The notes: generated by a model not told the origin, from the sequence alone. Positions 17,815 to 27,251 are shown, numbered from the stretch's first letter. The stretch: DNA of 53,358 nt from Erysipelotrichaceae bacterium (GCA_013334325.1 JAAXXT010000015.1:1-53358), one strand, 5' to 3'. Made by a program: numbers and translations.

Positions 17815-18612
17815 CTACTTACCTCCTTCTGTGCTGCTTTCTGTTTTAACTTCTGCTTTTGCTTCAACCTTCGCTTCTACTGGACGCGCTTCATTGCGGT
17901 CTTGTCTAGGACGACGGTCTTTGTTGTAAGGTTTTCTGTCGCGGTTCTGTTCAGGAGCTGCTTCAGGATCTTTTACCATTTCACCAGGTTTGACTTCACC
18001 TCTACAGATCCAGACTTTAACGCCTAGTCTTCCGTAGGTGGTGGAAGCTTCACACTTCGCGAAATCGATGTCCGCTCTTAGGGTATGCAAAGGCACGATG
18101 CCTTCTGCGTAACCTTCGCTACGGGCGATATCATTGCCGCCTAAACGACCAGAGACCAGAGTCTTAACGCCTTTGGCGCCAGCTCTCATGGAGTTCTGAA
18201 TGGCTTTCTTCTGAACTGTTCTAAAGGATTGACGTTGTTCAAGAAGCTTGGCAATATTCTTAGCGACCAAGATCGCATCCAACGCTGGGTTGGCTACGGC
18301 GATGACCGTTACTTTAACGACTTTATCTTTTAAGAGTTTAGCGAGATCAGCTTTGACAGCTTCAACGCCAGCCCCATCTTGACCGATGATTTCACCCGGC
18401 TTAGCAGCACGGATGATGATTTCGACGCGGTGTTTACTACGTTCGATTTCCACACGGGAGATGTCAGCCTTGTCTAATTTCTTAAACAAGAACTTACGGA
18501 TTTTGATATCTTCGAGCAATAATGAACCGAAGTCTTTTTCAGCATACCAGCGGGATTCCCAGTCACGGATAATCCCAACACGCATGCCTATTGGATTTAC
18601 TTTTTGACCCAT
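17815..18612 (-). CDS. rpsC: 30S ribosomal protein S3 (uS3) with extended C-terminus
   Basis: 265 residues against about 210-220 usually. The KH domain ([22 protein letters not shown], residues 74-95) and the C-terminal domain ending VWICRGEV near 206 are normal. Then comes a tail of about 58 residues, first mixed-charge and Arg-rich ([17 protein letters not shown]), then Lys/Glu/Ala-rich. S3 lies at the mRNA entry and is part of the ribosomal helicase. Tails of this sort occur in some low-GC Gram-positives; function unknown. Confidence 0.97.
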   Translation of the reverse strand: MGQKVNPIGMRVGIIRDWESRWYAEKDFGSLLLEDIKIRKFLFKKLDKADISRVEIERSKHRVEIIIRAAKPGEIIGQDGAGVEAVKADLAKLLKDKVVKVTVIAVANPALDAILVAKNIAKLLEQRQSFRTVQKKAIQNSMRAGAKGVKTLVSGRLGGNDIARSEGYAEGIVPLHTLRADIDFAKCEASTTYGRLGVKVWICRGEVKPGEMVKDPEAAPEQNRDRKPYNKDRRPRQDRNEARPVEAKVEAKAEVKTESSTEGGK

Positions 18613-18621
18613 GTTGATCTC

Positions 18622-18957
18622 CTAGTTCTTCTCAGCTACGATCACTGTGACGTGGCTGGTGCGTTTGAATATCGATGCGGCAGAACCTTTGGCTCTTGGC
18701 ATGAAGCGTTTGAGGGTGACCCCTTCATCAGCGTAACAGGCTTTAACGAAGAGTTTCGTTTCATCCAACTGATGATTGTTTGTGGCGTTGGCCACAGCTG
18801 AATGCAATACTTTACCAACGACCAATGAAGTTTTATTGGGTGAGAACTTCAATAGCGCTGCAGCTTCTTTGATGTCTTTACCACGGATCATATCCAAGGC
18901 AAGACGTACTTTACGAGGCTGAATACGAACTGTTTTTGCGGTTGCTTTAACGTCCAT
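18622..18957 (-). CDS. rplV: 50S ribosomal protein L22 (uL22)
   Basis: 111 residues: [19 protein letters not shown] and the C-terminal hairpin [21 protein letters not shown], which lines the exit tunnel and is the usual site of macrolide-resistance changes. No deletion is apparent in the hairpin. Confidence 0.98.
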   Translation of the reverse strand: MDVKATAKTVRIQPRKVRLALDMIRGKDIKEAAALLKFSPNKTSLVVGKVLHSAVANATNNHQLDETKLFVKACYADEGVTLKRFMPRAKGSAASIFKRTSHVTVIVAEKN

Positions 18958-18959
18958 GA

Positions 18960-19232
18960 TTAAGCCTTCTTATCTTCCGAACCATGTCCGGAATACTTTC
19001 TTGTAGGTACAAATTCACCCAATTTGTGTCCTACCATATCTTCAGTAACGAACACTGGAACGTGTTCCTTACCGTTGTAGACTGCGAAGGTGTGTTCAAC
19101 GAACTGCGGGAAAATGGTTGAACGGCGCGACCAGGTCTTGATAACTTCCCTTTTGCGGGAAGCATTTAATTTTTCTACTTTGGCCAATAAGTGTTGATCA
19201 CAAAATGGACCTTTTTTCAAACTGCGACTCAT
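18960..19232 (-). CDS. rpsS: 30S ribosomal protein S19 (uS19)
   Basis: 90 residues: [49 protein letters not shown]. Head protein at the subunit interface. Two nt before rplV. Confidence 0.98.
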   Translation of the reverse strand: MSRSLKKGPFCDQHLLAKVEKLNASRKREVIKTWSRRSTIFPQFVEHTFAVYNGKEHVPVFVTEDMVGHKLGEFVPTRKYSGHGSEDKKA

Positions 19233-19248
19233 GTTTTACCTCCCTTTC

Positions 19249-20085
19249 CTATTTCCCGTTACGGCGTCTAACAATCATCTTGTTGGAAGCCAGTTTATGT
19301 GAACGAGTCTTAACGCCCATTGCTTTTTTGCCCCATGGGGTCATCGGTTGCTTTCTACCGACGGGGTTCTTACCTTCACCACCACCATGTGGGTGATCAG
19401 GTGGGTTCATCGCGGCACCACGTACGGTAGGTCTAACACCCAACCAACGTCTGCGACCGGCTTTACCCAAGTTGACTAAGTTGTGATCTTCATTACCGAC
19501 GACACCAACGGTAGCGCGGCAATTCTTTAATACTTTACGAACTTCACCTGAACCTAAACGCAAGATCGAGTAAGGTCCTTCTTGACCTAAGATCTGAGCG
19601 GATACCCCAGCAGCACGTGCCATTTGGCCGCCTTTACCAGGTTTAAGTTCAACGTTATGAACGATGGTACCATCTGGCATATTGCCAAGTTCACCAGCGT
19701 TACCGACTTTGATATCGACTGTCTTATCAGAAACGACGGTCATACCTACGGTTAAGCCTTTAGGGGCTAAGATGTAGCGTTTTTCGCCATCTGAGTAATG
19801 AAGCAAGGCGATGTTTGCGGAACGATTTGGATCGTATTCGATGGTAGCGACTTTAGCAACGATGGCATCTTTGTCACGCTTGAAGTCGATGATACGGTAG
19901 AGTTGTTTGTGTCCACCACCCTTATGACGGGTAGTGATCTTGCCGGTGTTTCCACGTCCACCTTGTTTACCGAAGCTTTCTAACAGGGAACGTTCTGGTT
20001 CATTACCAACGGTAATTTCCTCGAACGTCAACCCAGTCATGCCACGACGGCCAGGGGTAGTCGGCTTATATTTCTTAATGGGCAT
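19249..20085 (-). CDS. rplB: 50S ribosomal protein L2 (uL2)
   Basis: 278 residues: [19 protein letters not shown] at the start, [19 protein letters not shown] and [13 protein letters not shown] near the peptidyl transferase centre (the conserved His of this loop is present). Its Shine-Dalgarno AAGGAGA follows an unusual 68-nt gap after rplW. Confidence 0.99.
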   Translation of the reverse strand: MPIKKYKPTTPGRRGMTGLTFEEITVGNEPERSLLESFGKQGGRGNTGKITTRHKGGGHKQLYRIIDFKRDKDAIVAKVATIEYDPNRSANIALLHYSDGEKRYILAPKGLTVGMTVVSDKTVDIKVGNAGELGNMPDGTIVHNVELKPGKGGQMARAAGVSAQILGQEGPYSILRLGSGEVRKVLKNCRATVGVVGNEDHNLVNLGKAGRRRWLGVRPTVRGAAMNPPDHPHGGGEGKNPVGRKQPMTPWGKKAMGVKTRSHKLASNKMIVRRRNGK

Positions 20086-20153
20086 TTCTTATGTTCTCCT
20101 TACGCATTTTTTCCGGATATCGCGTAGTTCATCCGATATGTGCACACAACCAA

Positions 20154-20435
20154 TTAAATGAGGTTGATTTTTTGTCCGGCAGCTACCTTGACGATGGCTT
20201 TACGGACTGCGCTGGTTTGACCAACATACTTGCCGACGCGTTTTGTTTTAGGACGGCAGTTCATGATGTTGACCGACTCTACTTTGACATTGAAGATTTC
20301 TTCAATGGCGATCTTGACTTCAGTCTTGTTGGAGCCTCTTTTGACTTCGAACGTAACTTTGTTATCTGTATCCTGCAATTTCATCGACTTTTCAGTGACG
20401 ATAGGGCGGATTATGATGTCTCTTGCATTTGACAT
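20154..20435 (-). CDS. rplW: 50S ribosomal protein L23 (uL23)
   Basis: 93 residues: DIIIRPIVTEKSMKL, then YTFEVKRG-like TFEVKRGSNKTEVKIAIEEI, and VNIMNCRPKTKRVGKYVGQT. L23 is the trigger factor and SRP dock at the tunnel exit. Its ATG shares one base with the rplD stop (TAATG). Confidence 0.98.
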   Translation of the reverse strand: MSNARDIIIRPIVTEKSMKLQDTDNKVTFEVKRGSNKTEVKIAIEEIFNVKVESVNIMNCRPKTKRVGKYVGQTSAVRKAIVKVAAGQKINLI

Positions 20436-21064
20436 TAGGCGAATACCTCCTCAGCATACTTAATGGCTGCTTCAGTAAATACCACTTTGCCGACTCTCAT
20501 GAGATCGAAGAGGTTGATGTCTTCGACCAAAGCGAATAAAGTATTTGGAAGATTTCTCATACTCATGTAGGAGTTATCCCAATCTTCTTCACCGTGGAAG
20601 ACGTACAGGGTATTGCCTGTGCATTGGATAGCGTTTTGGACTGTGATGAAATCTTTCGTCTTGATTCCTTCAAACTTGAAGGCATCGACAACGATCAATT
20701 CATTCAACAATACTTTTTCGGATAAGACCGACTTGACAGCCAAGCGACGGACTTTACGATTTAAACGATAAGCATAAGATCTCGGTGTAGGACCGAAGGC
20801 ACTGCCCCCGCCTCTCCAATGAGGATTACGTGTTGAACCAGTACGGGCTCTGCCGGTACCTTTTTGACGCCAAGGTTTCTTGCCGCCACCACGTACTTCT
20901 GATTTGTTTTTGACATCATGAGTGCCTTGACGCATCGAAGCTCTTTGCATCAAAACAGTGTCGAAGATGGCTTGTTGATTCGGTTCGATCCCAAAGATGG
21001 CATCGGCGATATCAATTGTATGAAGGGCTTTGCCTTCCTGATTAATAACTTGAATTTTAGGCAT
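20435..21064 (-). CDS. rplD: 50S ribosomal protein L4 (uL4)
   Basis: 209 residues. RGGGKKPWRQKGTGRARTGS (about 58-77) is the tunnel-reaching loop of L4. In E. coli L4 also represses the S10 operon; whether it acts on the leader here is not known. 3 nt after rplC. Confidence 0.98.
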   Translation of the reverse strand: MPKIQVINQEGKALHTIDIADAIFGIEPNQQAIFDTVLMQRASMRQGTHDVKNKSEVRGGGKKPWRQKGTGRARTGSTRNPHWRGGGSAFGPTPRSYAYRLNRKVRRLAVKSVLSEKVLLNELIVVDAFKFEGIKTKDFITVQNAIQCTGNTLYVFHGEEDWDNSYMSMRNLPNTLFALVEDINLFDLMRVGKVVFTEAAIKYAEEVFA

Positions 21065-21067
21065 GGC

Positions 21068-21802
21068 TTAGACCTCCTTAACTTCTTCAACGACTTCAAC
21101 TGCTTCAGCGACCACTTCAGGCGCTACGACGACCGGTGTACGGTTGACAAGCACTTTAGCTGGGAAACTGGCAACTGGTTTAACAGTTGACTTAATAACG
21201 ACAAATCCGCGTTTTGGACCTGGTACGTTACCTTTGATTAAGATGACATTTTTGTCGGTGTCGACCAATACCACTTCTAGGTTTTGATTGGTGGTTGATA
21301 CACCGCCCATTTGACCGGCCATGGTACGGCCTTTATTGATGATCCCGTTATTACGACCGATGGTCGCAATAGAACCCGGGGCGCGATGGAAGCCTGAACC
21401 GTGTGAGTTAGGTCCCGTACGCTGATTGTTACGAACGACAGCTCCGTTGTAGCCGTGTCCTTTGCTGGTTCCGGATACATCCACCATCTCTCCAGCTGTG
21501 AAGAGATCTGCTTTAACCAAGGCTCCTACTTCGAAATGGTTTAATCCATTTCCACGAATTTCTTTAATAAATTGTTTTGGAGTGGTGTTTGCTTTGGATA
21601 CATGTCCGACCAAGGCCTTTGTTGCGCGTTGGGCTTTCTTTTCAGAATAACCTAACTGTACCGCTTCATAGCCATCATTCTCGATTGTTTTCTTCTGAAG
21701 TACGACATTCGGTGAGACTTCAACGACGGTGACTGGAACCAATGTTCCATCAACGGTGAAGACTTGCGTCATGCCGAGCTTTCTTCCTAATAGTCCTTTC
21801 AT
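21068..21802 (-). CDS. rplC: 50S ribosomal protein L3 (uL3) with acidic tail
   Basis: 244 residues against about 209 in Bacillus. MKGLLGRKLGMTQVF, SKGHGYNGAVVRNNQRTGPNSHGSG and GRTMAGQMGG are diagnostic. After about residue 216 a tail of roughly 28 residues of Val, Glu and Ala (VVAEAVEVVEEVKEV) is added, an acidic extension on a basic protein. L3 reaches close to the peptidyl transferase centre. Confidence 0.98.
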   Translation of the reverse strand: MKGLLGRKLGMTQVFTVDGTLVPVTVVEVSPNVVLQKKTIENDGYEAVQLGYSEKKAQRATKALVGHVSKANTTPKQFIKEIRGNGLNHFEVGALVKADLFTAGEMVDVSGTSKGHGYNGAVVRNNQRTGPNSHGSGFHRAPGSIATIGRNNGIINKGRTMAGQMGGVSTTNQNLEVVLVDTDKNVILIKGNVPGPKRGFVVIKSTVKPVASFPAKVLVNRTPVVVAPEVVAEAVEVVEEVKEV

Positions 21803-21814
21803 GTGTTCTCCTTG

Positions 21815-22126
21815 CTATAACTTGATTTCGATATCAACGCCACTTGGTAAATCCATACGGCTCAACGCATCAATGGTTGCCGCGGACGGGCCAATGATTT
21901 CGATGAAACGCTTGTGGGTTCTTTTCTCGAATTGTTCGCGAGCGTCCTTGTATTTGTGGACGGCGCGTAAGACTGTTACGATTTCTCTTTCGGTAGGTAA
22001 CGGTACCGGTCCGACGACTTTTTTGACCCCTGTCATGTTGGCTGTCTCAACGATTTTCTTCGTTGCGAGATCCAAGACAGTGTGTTCATAAGCCTTCAAA
22101 CGAATGCGAATACTGTTTTTTGCCAT
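21815..22126 (-). CDS. rpsJ: 30S ribosomal protein S10 (uS10)
   Basis: 103 residues: [38 protein letters not shown] and the [31 protein letters not shown] end. First gene of the S10-spc-alpha superoperon; S10 is also NusE, the NusB/NusG partner. AGGAGG upstream of the ATG. Confidence 0.98.
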   Translation of the reverse strand: MAKNSIRIRLKAYEHTVLDLATKKIVETANMTGVKKVVGPVPLPTEREIVTVLRAVHKYKDAREQFEKRTHKRFIEIIGPSAATIDALSRMDLPSGVDIEIKL

Positions 22127-22253
22127 GATTTCCTCCTGTGGACTACGCTTGAACGTTTAACGTTCATTTCGCTCAATATGAATTCCCTGACTTCTCACTG
22201 CTCATGACAACGCTTGTCAGTGTGTCAGCAACCTCATATCTCTTTGCGTGCGC
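22127..22253 (-). promoter_or_regulatory. Structured 5' leader of the S10 operon
   Basis: About 125 nt between the predicted transcript start and rpsJ. It can fold a long interrupted stem: CTGAC/GTCAG (22187-22191 with 22224-22228), CACTG/CAGTG (22196-22200 with 22218-22222). An alternative inner hairpin GACAA/TTGTC (22206-22218) competes with it. A separate TGAACG/CGTTCA hairpin (22150-22166) lies nearer the gene. No terminator-like T run is seen inside. A ribosomal-protein-binding leader is plausible; which protein is not evident. Confidence 0.5.
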
Positions 22254-22259
22254 TACAAT

Positions 22260-22288
22260 ATTATACAGAACTCCTAATAAAAAAGCAA
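22260..22288 (-). promoter_or_regulatory. Promoter of the S10-spc-alpha superoperon
   Basis: Perfect -10 TATAAT (22260-22265), 17-bp spacer, -35 TTGCTT (22283-22288), minus strand. The -35 overlaps the T-tract of a terminator-like hairpin just upstream. Confidence 0.78.
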
Positions 22289-22305
22289 ACCTTTTTTTGA
22301 TTTGC
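22278..22305 (-). terminator. Terminator-like hairpin directly upstream of the S10 promoter
   Basis: On the minus strand a 7-bp stem (GCAAATC/GGTTTGC, one G-U) with a 7-A loop is followed by TTTTTTATTA. It would stop minus-strand transcripts coming from within the divergent aminotransferase gene before they enter the S10 operon. Confidence 0.6.
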
Positions 22306-22405
22306 GAATGTCTAGATGAATAATCGAGATTCATTTACCAGCCTATCTATTCTATCATACTTTTCTGTGCTAAACTATTCCCATTAACAAAGGTGAGGAC
22401 AAGAT

Positions 22406-23599
22406 ATGCAACTTAGATTCGCACGGCGTATCAGTAAGACTAAAAAGAGCTTCGTAAGAGAGATATTCAAGTTTTTAGGAGATCCTGAGATGATTTCATT
22501 CTCTGGAGGCTTTCCTAATCCAAACTCTTTCCCAGTAGATGGGATAAAAGAAGCCGCCATTAAGGTATTAGAAGCCGATGGAGCCAACGCTCTTCAATAC
22601 AGTTCATCTGAAGGATATCTTCCTTTAAGACAATACATCTCTAAACGATATCAAAAACGCTTTGGTTTAGAAGTAGATCCTTCTGAGATCTTGATCTGTA
22701 ATGGTTCTCAGCAAGCTTTCGATCTGATCGCCAAAGTCTTCTTAGAAGTTAACGATACGGTCGTTATAGAGTATCCTGCTTATTTAGGAGCTCTACAAAG
22801 CTTTGGATTCTATGAACCCTCCTATAAAGAAGTGAAGTTGACCTCAAGTGGATTAGATCTTAAACAACTTGAAGAGGCTTTAAAAGACAATCCAAAACTG
22901 ATGTATGTGGTGCCAAACTTTCAAAACCCTACAGGCTTATCCTATAGTGCTGAGAATCGTTTAGCCATCGCAGAGCTTCTAAAGAAAACGGATACGATCT
23001 TGATTGAAGATGATCCTTACGGGGAACTTCGTTTCAAAGGCGTAGACAATAAACCGATTAAGATGCTTCTTGATGAACAAACCATCATGTTAGGGTCTTT
23101 CTCAAAGATCGTTTCTCCTGGTATGAGAATGGGATGGTTGGTCGCTAAGAAAGACATTATGGATAAGTTGGTTATGGCTAAACAAGCTTCTGATCTACAC
23201 TCCAATTACTTTACTCAAAGAATACTAACTCAATATCTCCTAGACAATGACATCGATGAACATATCAAAAAGATCAAAGTCATGTATCTCTCTCAACGAG
23301 AAGCTATGCTTAGTTCAATCAAGAAATACTTCGATCCAAGCATCATAACGACTGAACCTGAAGGTGGTATGTTTCTATGGGCTACCTTACCTGAAGGCAT
23401 CTCATCGATGAGCCTATTTCAAGAAGCAGTGAATGAGAAGATCGTATATGTCCCAGGTGATCCTTTCTATGTCAATGGAGAAGGCATCAATACCTTAAGA
23501 CTCAATTACACCAATTCAACCAAAGAAGAGATCGATATTGGTATCCAAAGACTCGCTAAAGTATTCAATAAAGCCATTAAAAAGACTAACTCGCGTTAG
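22406..23599 (+). CDS. PLP-dependent aminotransferase, class I/II (LysN/MocR-type fold)
   Basis: 397 residues. The PLP lysine is K234 in GSFSKIVSPGMRMGW. NFQNPTGLSY (171-180) and EDDPYGELRF (201-210) hold the Asn, Asp and Tyr that bind the cofactor. LRLNYTN near the C-terminus has the carboxylate-binding Arg. The order resembles 2-aminoadipate and branched-chain or aromatic aminotransferases; the amino acid used cannot be fixed from sequence. No GntR domain precedes it. One of only two plus-strand genes; GGTGAGGAC is the Shine-Dalgarno. Confidence 0.9.
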   Translation: MQLRFARRISKTKKSFVREIFKFLGDPEMISFSGGFPNPNSFPVDGIKEAAIKVLEADGANALQYSSSEGYLPLRQYISKRYQKRFGLEVDPSEILICNGSQQAFDLIAKVFLEVNDTVVIEYPAYLGALQSFGFYEPSYKEVKLTSSGLDLKQLEEALKDNPKLMYVVPNFQNPTGLSYSAENRLAIAELLKKTDTILIEDDPYGELRFKGVDNKPIKMLLDEQTIMLGSFSKIVSPGMRMGWLVAKKDIMDKLVMAKQASDLHSNYFTQRILTQYLLDNDIDEHIKKIKVMYLSQREAMLSSIKKYFDPSIITTEPEGGMFLWATLPEGISSMSLFQEAVNEKIVYVPGDPFYVNGEGINTLRLNYTNSTKEEIDIGIQRLAKVFNKAIKKTNSR

Positions 23600-23606
23600 T
23601 CTTTTT
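23579..23606. terminator. Bidirectional terminator holding both convergent stop codons
   Basis: A 12-bp perfect stem AAAAAGACTAAC (23579-23590) / GTTAGTCTTTTT (23595-23606) has a 4-nt loop. It ends in a T run on either strand. The TAG of the aminotransferase (23597-23599) and the TAA of the GH13 gene (23598-23596, minus) both lie inside the 3' arm. Confidence 0.92.
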
Positions 23607-25419
23607 TACACCATACCACTTCGTATGGGCTAAGTTCTAGAATCTTATGCTCAAGATTAAACTGTCTTCCTTGAATCAAATCTGTATAATGTGTTCCCCT
23701 TACCCATCGTCTTAGCTCTTCTACATTGATCTTTTGATTGAACTCTGAGAAGTTATATAAGGCAAAGAAGCTTTCATTCTCATGGGACCGTATGAGACAG
23801 TAGACTTGATGAGAATTCATATCCAAAGCCTTTTGATTGGCTTGTCCATCTAATAAAGGCAATGATTTACGAATTGAGATCATTTGCTTCAAGCTTTGAT
23901 ACACTTCATATTCAGAAGTCCCTGCTTGTTTTGATCTTTCAGCTCTCTTCCAATCGAAGATAGGACGATGAACCCAACGACCCTCTGCTTTTTTCGCTGG
24001 ATCATTTAGATAAGATTGATCGTTTATAGTCGCAATCTCATCTCCACTATAGATCAAAGGCATTCCACGATAGCTTAGGATCAACGCATGAGCTAAGTTG
24101 ATTCGACGAAGTGCTTCCAATCGTTTATAGCTTTCCTTGGTTTCAGTGGCTTGTTGAAGACCTAAAAGAGAAGCTAAGGTGCCATTGGTACGCGCATCAT
24201 GATTAACTGGATTGTATTGATAAGGCTCTCCTCTAGAGAAGGATCCTTCAAATTCATTGTCATAGAATCTGATCAAGAATTGTTTGTGAGCATAAGGATC
24301 CATCCCAAAGGATCTAATCGCATCTTCATTGAATCCCCATCCAATATCATCGTGGCATCTTACGTAATTCATCCACGTTCCTTTTGAGGGGATCCTGAAA
24401 CGATTTGTATCGATGGTTAATAAACGAACATCTCTTGATGCAAAGGCATGGTAGATATCGACCATAAGGTTCGCATTATACATGACTTCGCATTCTGTTT
24501 TCTCTTCACTTCCAAAGTATTTAATGATCTCTTCTGGTTGAACGATGGCTTCTCCTAGTATTGCTAAGGATGGACATACTTCCTCTTTGATCAAATTAAA
24601 CATTCTTAAGAGGTCATGGATCGGTTCTAGATTTCTACATGAAGTATGGAGCTCTTTCCACATGAATGGGATCGCATCCAAACGAATCATATTGACACCT
24701 AAGTTTGCAAGATAAAGCAAATTATCGACCATCCCATTAAAGACTTTAGGATTCTTAAAGTTAAGATCCCATTGGAAATCACTGAAGGACGTAAATACAT
24801 ATTTCTTGATTTCAGGATAATAGGTAAAATTTCCCGGGCATTTATCAGGCAAGACTTCAGGTACGCTTCGATTGTAGAGATTAGGAATCTCATCGGTATC
24901 ATACATGATGAAATAGTCTTGTTTTTGAGTGTCATGGTTTAAGGCAGCTTTGGCCCATTCATGTTCTTTGGCGACGTGATTGACCACATAGTCGATACAT
25001 ATCTTGATCCCATGATGACGATAAGTATCTAATACCTCAACGAAATCATCTAGTGTTCCTAAACGAGGATCTATTTGACGATAGTCTTCTACCGCATAGC
25101 CCCCATCGTTTTCCCCATCTCGAGGTTTTAATAAAGGCATGAGGTGGATATAGGTAATACCCAAGTCTTTAAAGTATTCAACTTTATCGATCAAGTGTTT
25201 TAGATCACCTGAAAACAAATCAATATATAGGGTCATCCCAACCATATCTTGACTAAAGACCCAGTTTACTTGATGCTTATCCATTTGACTTAATTCTGGT
25301 TTACGGAGCGCTTTCGCTTGAGCCATCAAAGCCAAAAGATCTGAATAGTCAGATTGAGCTTGTTGGCTGCTTCCGTAGATTTGTGAATATAAGGTCTTTA
25401 GTTCGTTTGATTTTCTCAT
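23596..25419 (-). CDS. Amylosucrase-family GH13 enzyme (sucrose hydrolase/glucan synthase)
   Basis: 607 residues. Sequence runs as in GH13 amylosucrases: DLFSGDLKHLIDKVEYFKDLG, HLMPLLKPRDGENDGGYAV, region I DYVVNH (143-148), region II IRLDA with nucleophile D248, region III GEAIV with acid/base E290, region IV RCHDDIGW with H356 and D357. The helical N-terminal domain (about 1-50) and C-terminal beta domain are present. There is no signal peptide, so it acts in the cytoplasm. Amylosucrase splits sucrose, giving fructose and either glucose or an alpha-1,4-glucan. The fructokinase gene immediately upstream would use the fructose. Sucrose hydrolase, rather than glucan synthesis, cannot be excluded. 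Confidence 0.82.
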   Translation of the reverse strand: MRKSNELKTLYSQIYGSSQQAQSDYSDLLALMAQAKALRKPELSQMDKHQVNWVFSQDMVGMTLYIDLFSGDLKHLIDKVEYFKDLGITYIHLMPLLKPRDGENDGGYAVEDYRQIDPRLGTLDDFVEVLDTYRHHGIKICIDYVVNHVAKEHEWAKAALNHDTQKQDYFIMYDTDEIPNLYNRSVPEVLPDKCPGNFTYYPEIKKYVFTSFSDFQWDLNFKNPKVFNGMVDNLLYLANLGVNMIRLDAIPFMWKELHTSCRNLEPIHDLLRMFNLIKEEVCPSLAILGEAIVQPEEIIKYFGSEEKTECEVMYNANLMVDIYHAFASRDVRLLTIDTNRFRIPSKGTWMNYVRCHDDIGWGFNEDAIRSFGMDPYAHKQFLIRFYDNEFEGSFSRGEPYQYNPVNHDARTNGTLASLLGLQQATETKESYKRLEALRRINLAHALILSYRGMPLIYSGDEIATINDQSYLNDPAKKAEGRWVHRPIFDWKRAERSKQAGTSEYEVYQSLKQMISIRKSLPLLDGQANQKALDMNSHQVYCLIRSHENESFFALYNFSEFNQKINVEELRRWVRGTHYTDLIQGRQFNLEHKILELSPYEVVWCKKD

Positions 25420-25420
25420 C

Positions 25421-26374
25421 TTATTTCTCTAAAAATGCATTAAGTTCCTTTAAATTCGGTAAGGAACCTATGGCTCCTTTTTTTAAGGTCGCGATCGCTC
25501 CACAAGCGTTCGCACGTTTCAAGTATTGCTTCAGTTCAATAGTGGTGAAGGCTTCAAGCGTTTTCTTCGAGTCATATACGCTCGCTAAGAAAGCCCCAAA
25601 GAAAGCATCCCCAGCCCCTGTCGTATCGATAGAGTCCACTTTATAGGCAGGAACTTTAATCAAATTGTTTTTATAGTAAACAGCACTTCCTTTATCTCCA
25701 TAGGTAACCAAGATCATAGAGATAGGATGTTCCTTAGAGATTGAAGCTAAAGCTTCTTCTTCAGAAAGATCTGCTTTTAAAAATATAAGTTCTTCTTCAG
25801 AGACTTTAAGGATATCCACAAAAGGCAGAGATTTTTCGATCATCTTTTTAGCCTCATGAAGATCATCCCATAAGAGCGCTCTTAAGTTAACATCAAAACT
25901 AACTACTTTTCCTAAATGATGGGCATACTTCAACATATCCAAGGTAGCACTACGTGCAGGTTCATCACTCAATGAGACAGAACCACAATGGAAGGCATCC
26001 GCTTCTTCTAGTTTACTCTGGAATAAAGGATTGAAGCTTACTGAGACATCAGCCCCGTTCTTTCGATAAAAGCTAAATGAACGTTCACCGCCTTCACCTA
26101 AGGACACGATCGCTAGGGAGGTAGGATACATAGGGTTCAAGATCAAACCTGTAGTATCCACACCTTTTGAATCCAATACAGATTTAAGGAAACGACCATA
26201 ATGGTCGTCTCCGACTTGACCAACAAATGAAGCATTTACCCCTAGATTTTTAAGCGCTACTGCCACATTGGCAGGAGCTCCTCCAGGATTGAATTCACAG
26301 ACAGGATAGCCCTTATCGGAGTGACCATAAGGAGTCACATCCACCAACAACTCTCCGAAGGTGCATACTTTCAT
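25421..26374 (-). CDS. Fructokinase, PfkB/ribokinase family
   Basis: 317 residues. Substrate-side GGAPANVAVALKNLGV (31-46) and the C-terminal DTTGAGDAFFG (250-260), with catalytic base D256 and anion hole, define the PfkB family. The start MKVCTFGELLVDVTP matches fructokinases. It phosphorylates fructose to fructose-6-phosphate. It lies 1 nt after the permease and 1 nt before the GH13 gene, so it is in the same operon. Substrate is inferred from that context. Confidence 0.87.
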   Translation of the reverse strand: MKVCTFGELLVDVTPYGHSDKGYPVCEFNPGGAPANVAVALKNLGVNASFVGQVGDDHYGRFLKSVLDSKGVDTTGLILNPMYPTSLAIVSLGEGGERSFSFYRKNGADVSVSFNPLFQSKLEEADAFHCGSVSLSDEPARSATLDMLKYAHHLGKVVSFDVNLRALLWDDLHEAKKMIEKSLPFVDILKVSEEELIFLKADLSEEEALASISKEHPISMILVTYGDKGSAVYYKNNLIKVPAYKVDSIDTTGAGDAFFGAFLASVYDSKKTLEAFTTIELKQYLKRANACGAIATLKKGAIGSLPNLKELNAFLEK

Positions 26375-26375
26375 A

Positions 26376-27251
26376 CTACTTAACCGATCCTTCTACCATA
26401 CCTTTAATAATGTGTTTCTGAGCGGATAAGAAGAAGAAGACAACAGGAATCAAAGCCATCAAGATGGCAGTCATCATTAAGTCCCAAGAAACCAAGAAGG
26501 CTCCTGCGAAGTTATTGACAGCCAAAGGCAAGGTTTGAACTGGAGTTCCTTTTCCTAGAACCAACATCGGTAATAAGAAGTCATTCCAGATCCATATCCC
26601 ATTAAGAATCAGTATCGTCACATAGATCGGTTTTAGAATAGGCAAGACAATGTAGAAGAAGGTACGGATCTTTCCGCAACCATCCATATAAGCAGCTTCT
26701 TCGATCTCATGAGGAATAGATTTCATAAACCCATGAAACATAAAGATAGACATAGATGAACCAAATCCAATATAAGCCACGATGATCCCAAAGTAACTAC
26801 GTAACATAGGTAAACCTGTGACCTGTTGGAAAATACCAAACCACTTAACTAGTGGAAACATGACCACTTGGAAAGGGATAACCATCGCCGCAACGAACAT
26901 CATAAAGATCGCTGTGGATAGTTTTGTTTTTGTACGCAATAAGACCCAAGCTGCCATCGCTGAGAAGATTGTGATCCCAGCCAAGGAGAAGAATGTGATG
27001 ATGGTCGAATTGACCAAAGCTTGAGAATATCTAATGTTTACGTTTTTCAAAATAGAAGAAATATTATTGATCAAGATGCCCCAGTTTTGAGGTAGAGCTA
27101 AAGGATGCGAAATGATCTCATTGTTTGTTTTTGCTGCATTGATCAAAACCAAGATCAATGGTGCGATAAAGAACGCCATTAAGCCAAACGTAAGTAATTC
27201 AGCGATGTTTTTAGCAATGATCTTATTGGTATATGCTCTCTTATTACTCAT
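26376..27251 (-). CDS. Sugar ABC transporter permease, MalG type
   Basis: 291 residues, six hydrophobic segments. The EAA loop is EEAAYMDGCGKIRTFFYIVLP (about 186-206), which contacts the ATPase. It belongs to the CUT1 family of oligosaccharide importers. Its ATG shares a base with the upstream permease stop (TAATG). Confidence 0.93.
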   Translation of the reverse strand: MSNKRAYTNKIIAKNIAELLTFGLMAFFIAPLILVLINAAKTNNEIISHPLALPQNWGILINNISSILKNVNIRYSQALVNSTIITFFSLAGITIFSAMAAWVLLRTKTKLSTAIFMMFVAAMVIPFQVVMFPLVKWFGIFQQVTGLPMLRSYFGIIVAYIGFGSSMSIFMFHGFMKSIPHEIEEAAYMDGCGKIRTFFYIVLPILKPIYVTILILNGIWIWNDFLLPMLVLGKGTPVQTLPLAVNNFAGAFLVSWDLMMTAILMALIPVVFFFLSAQKHIIKGMVEGSVK

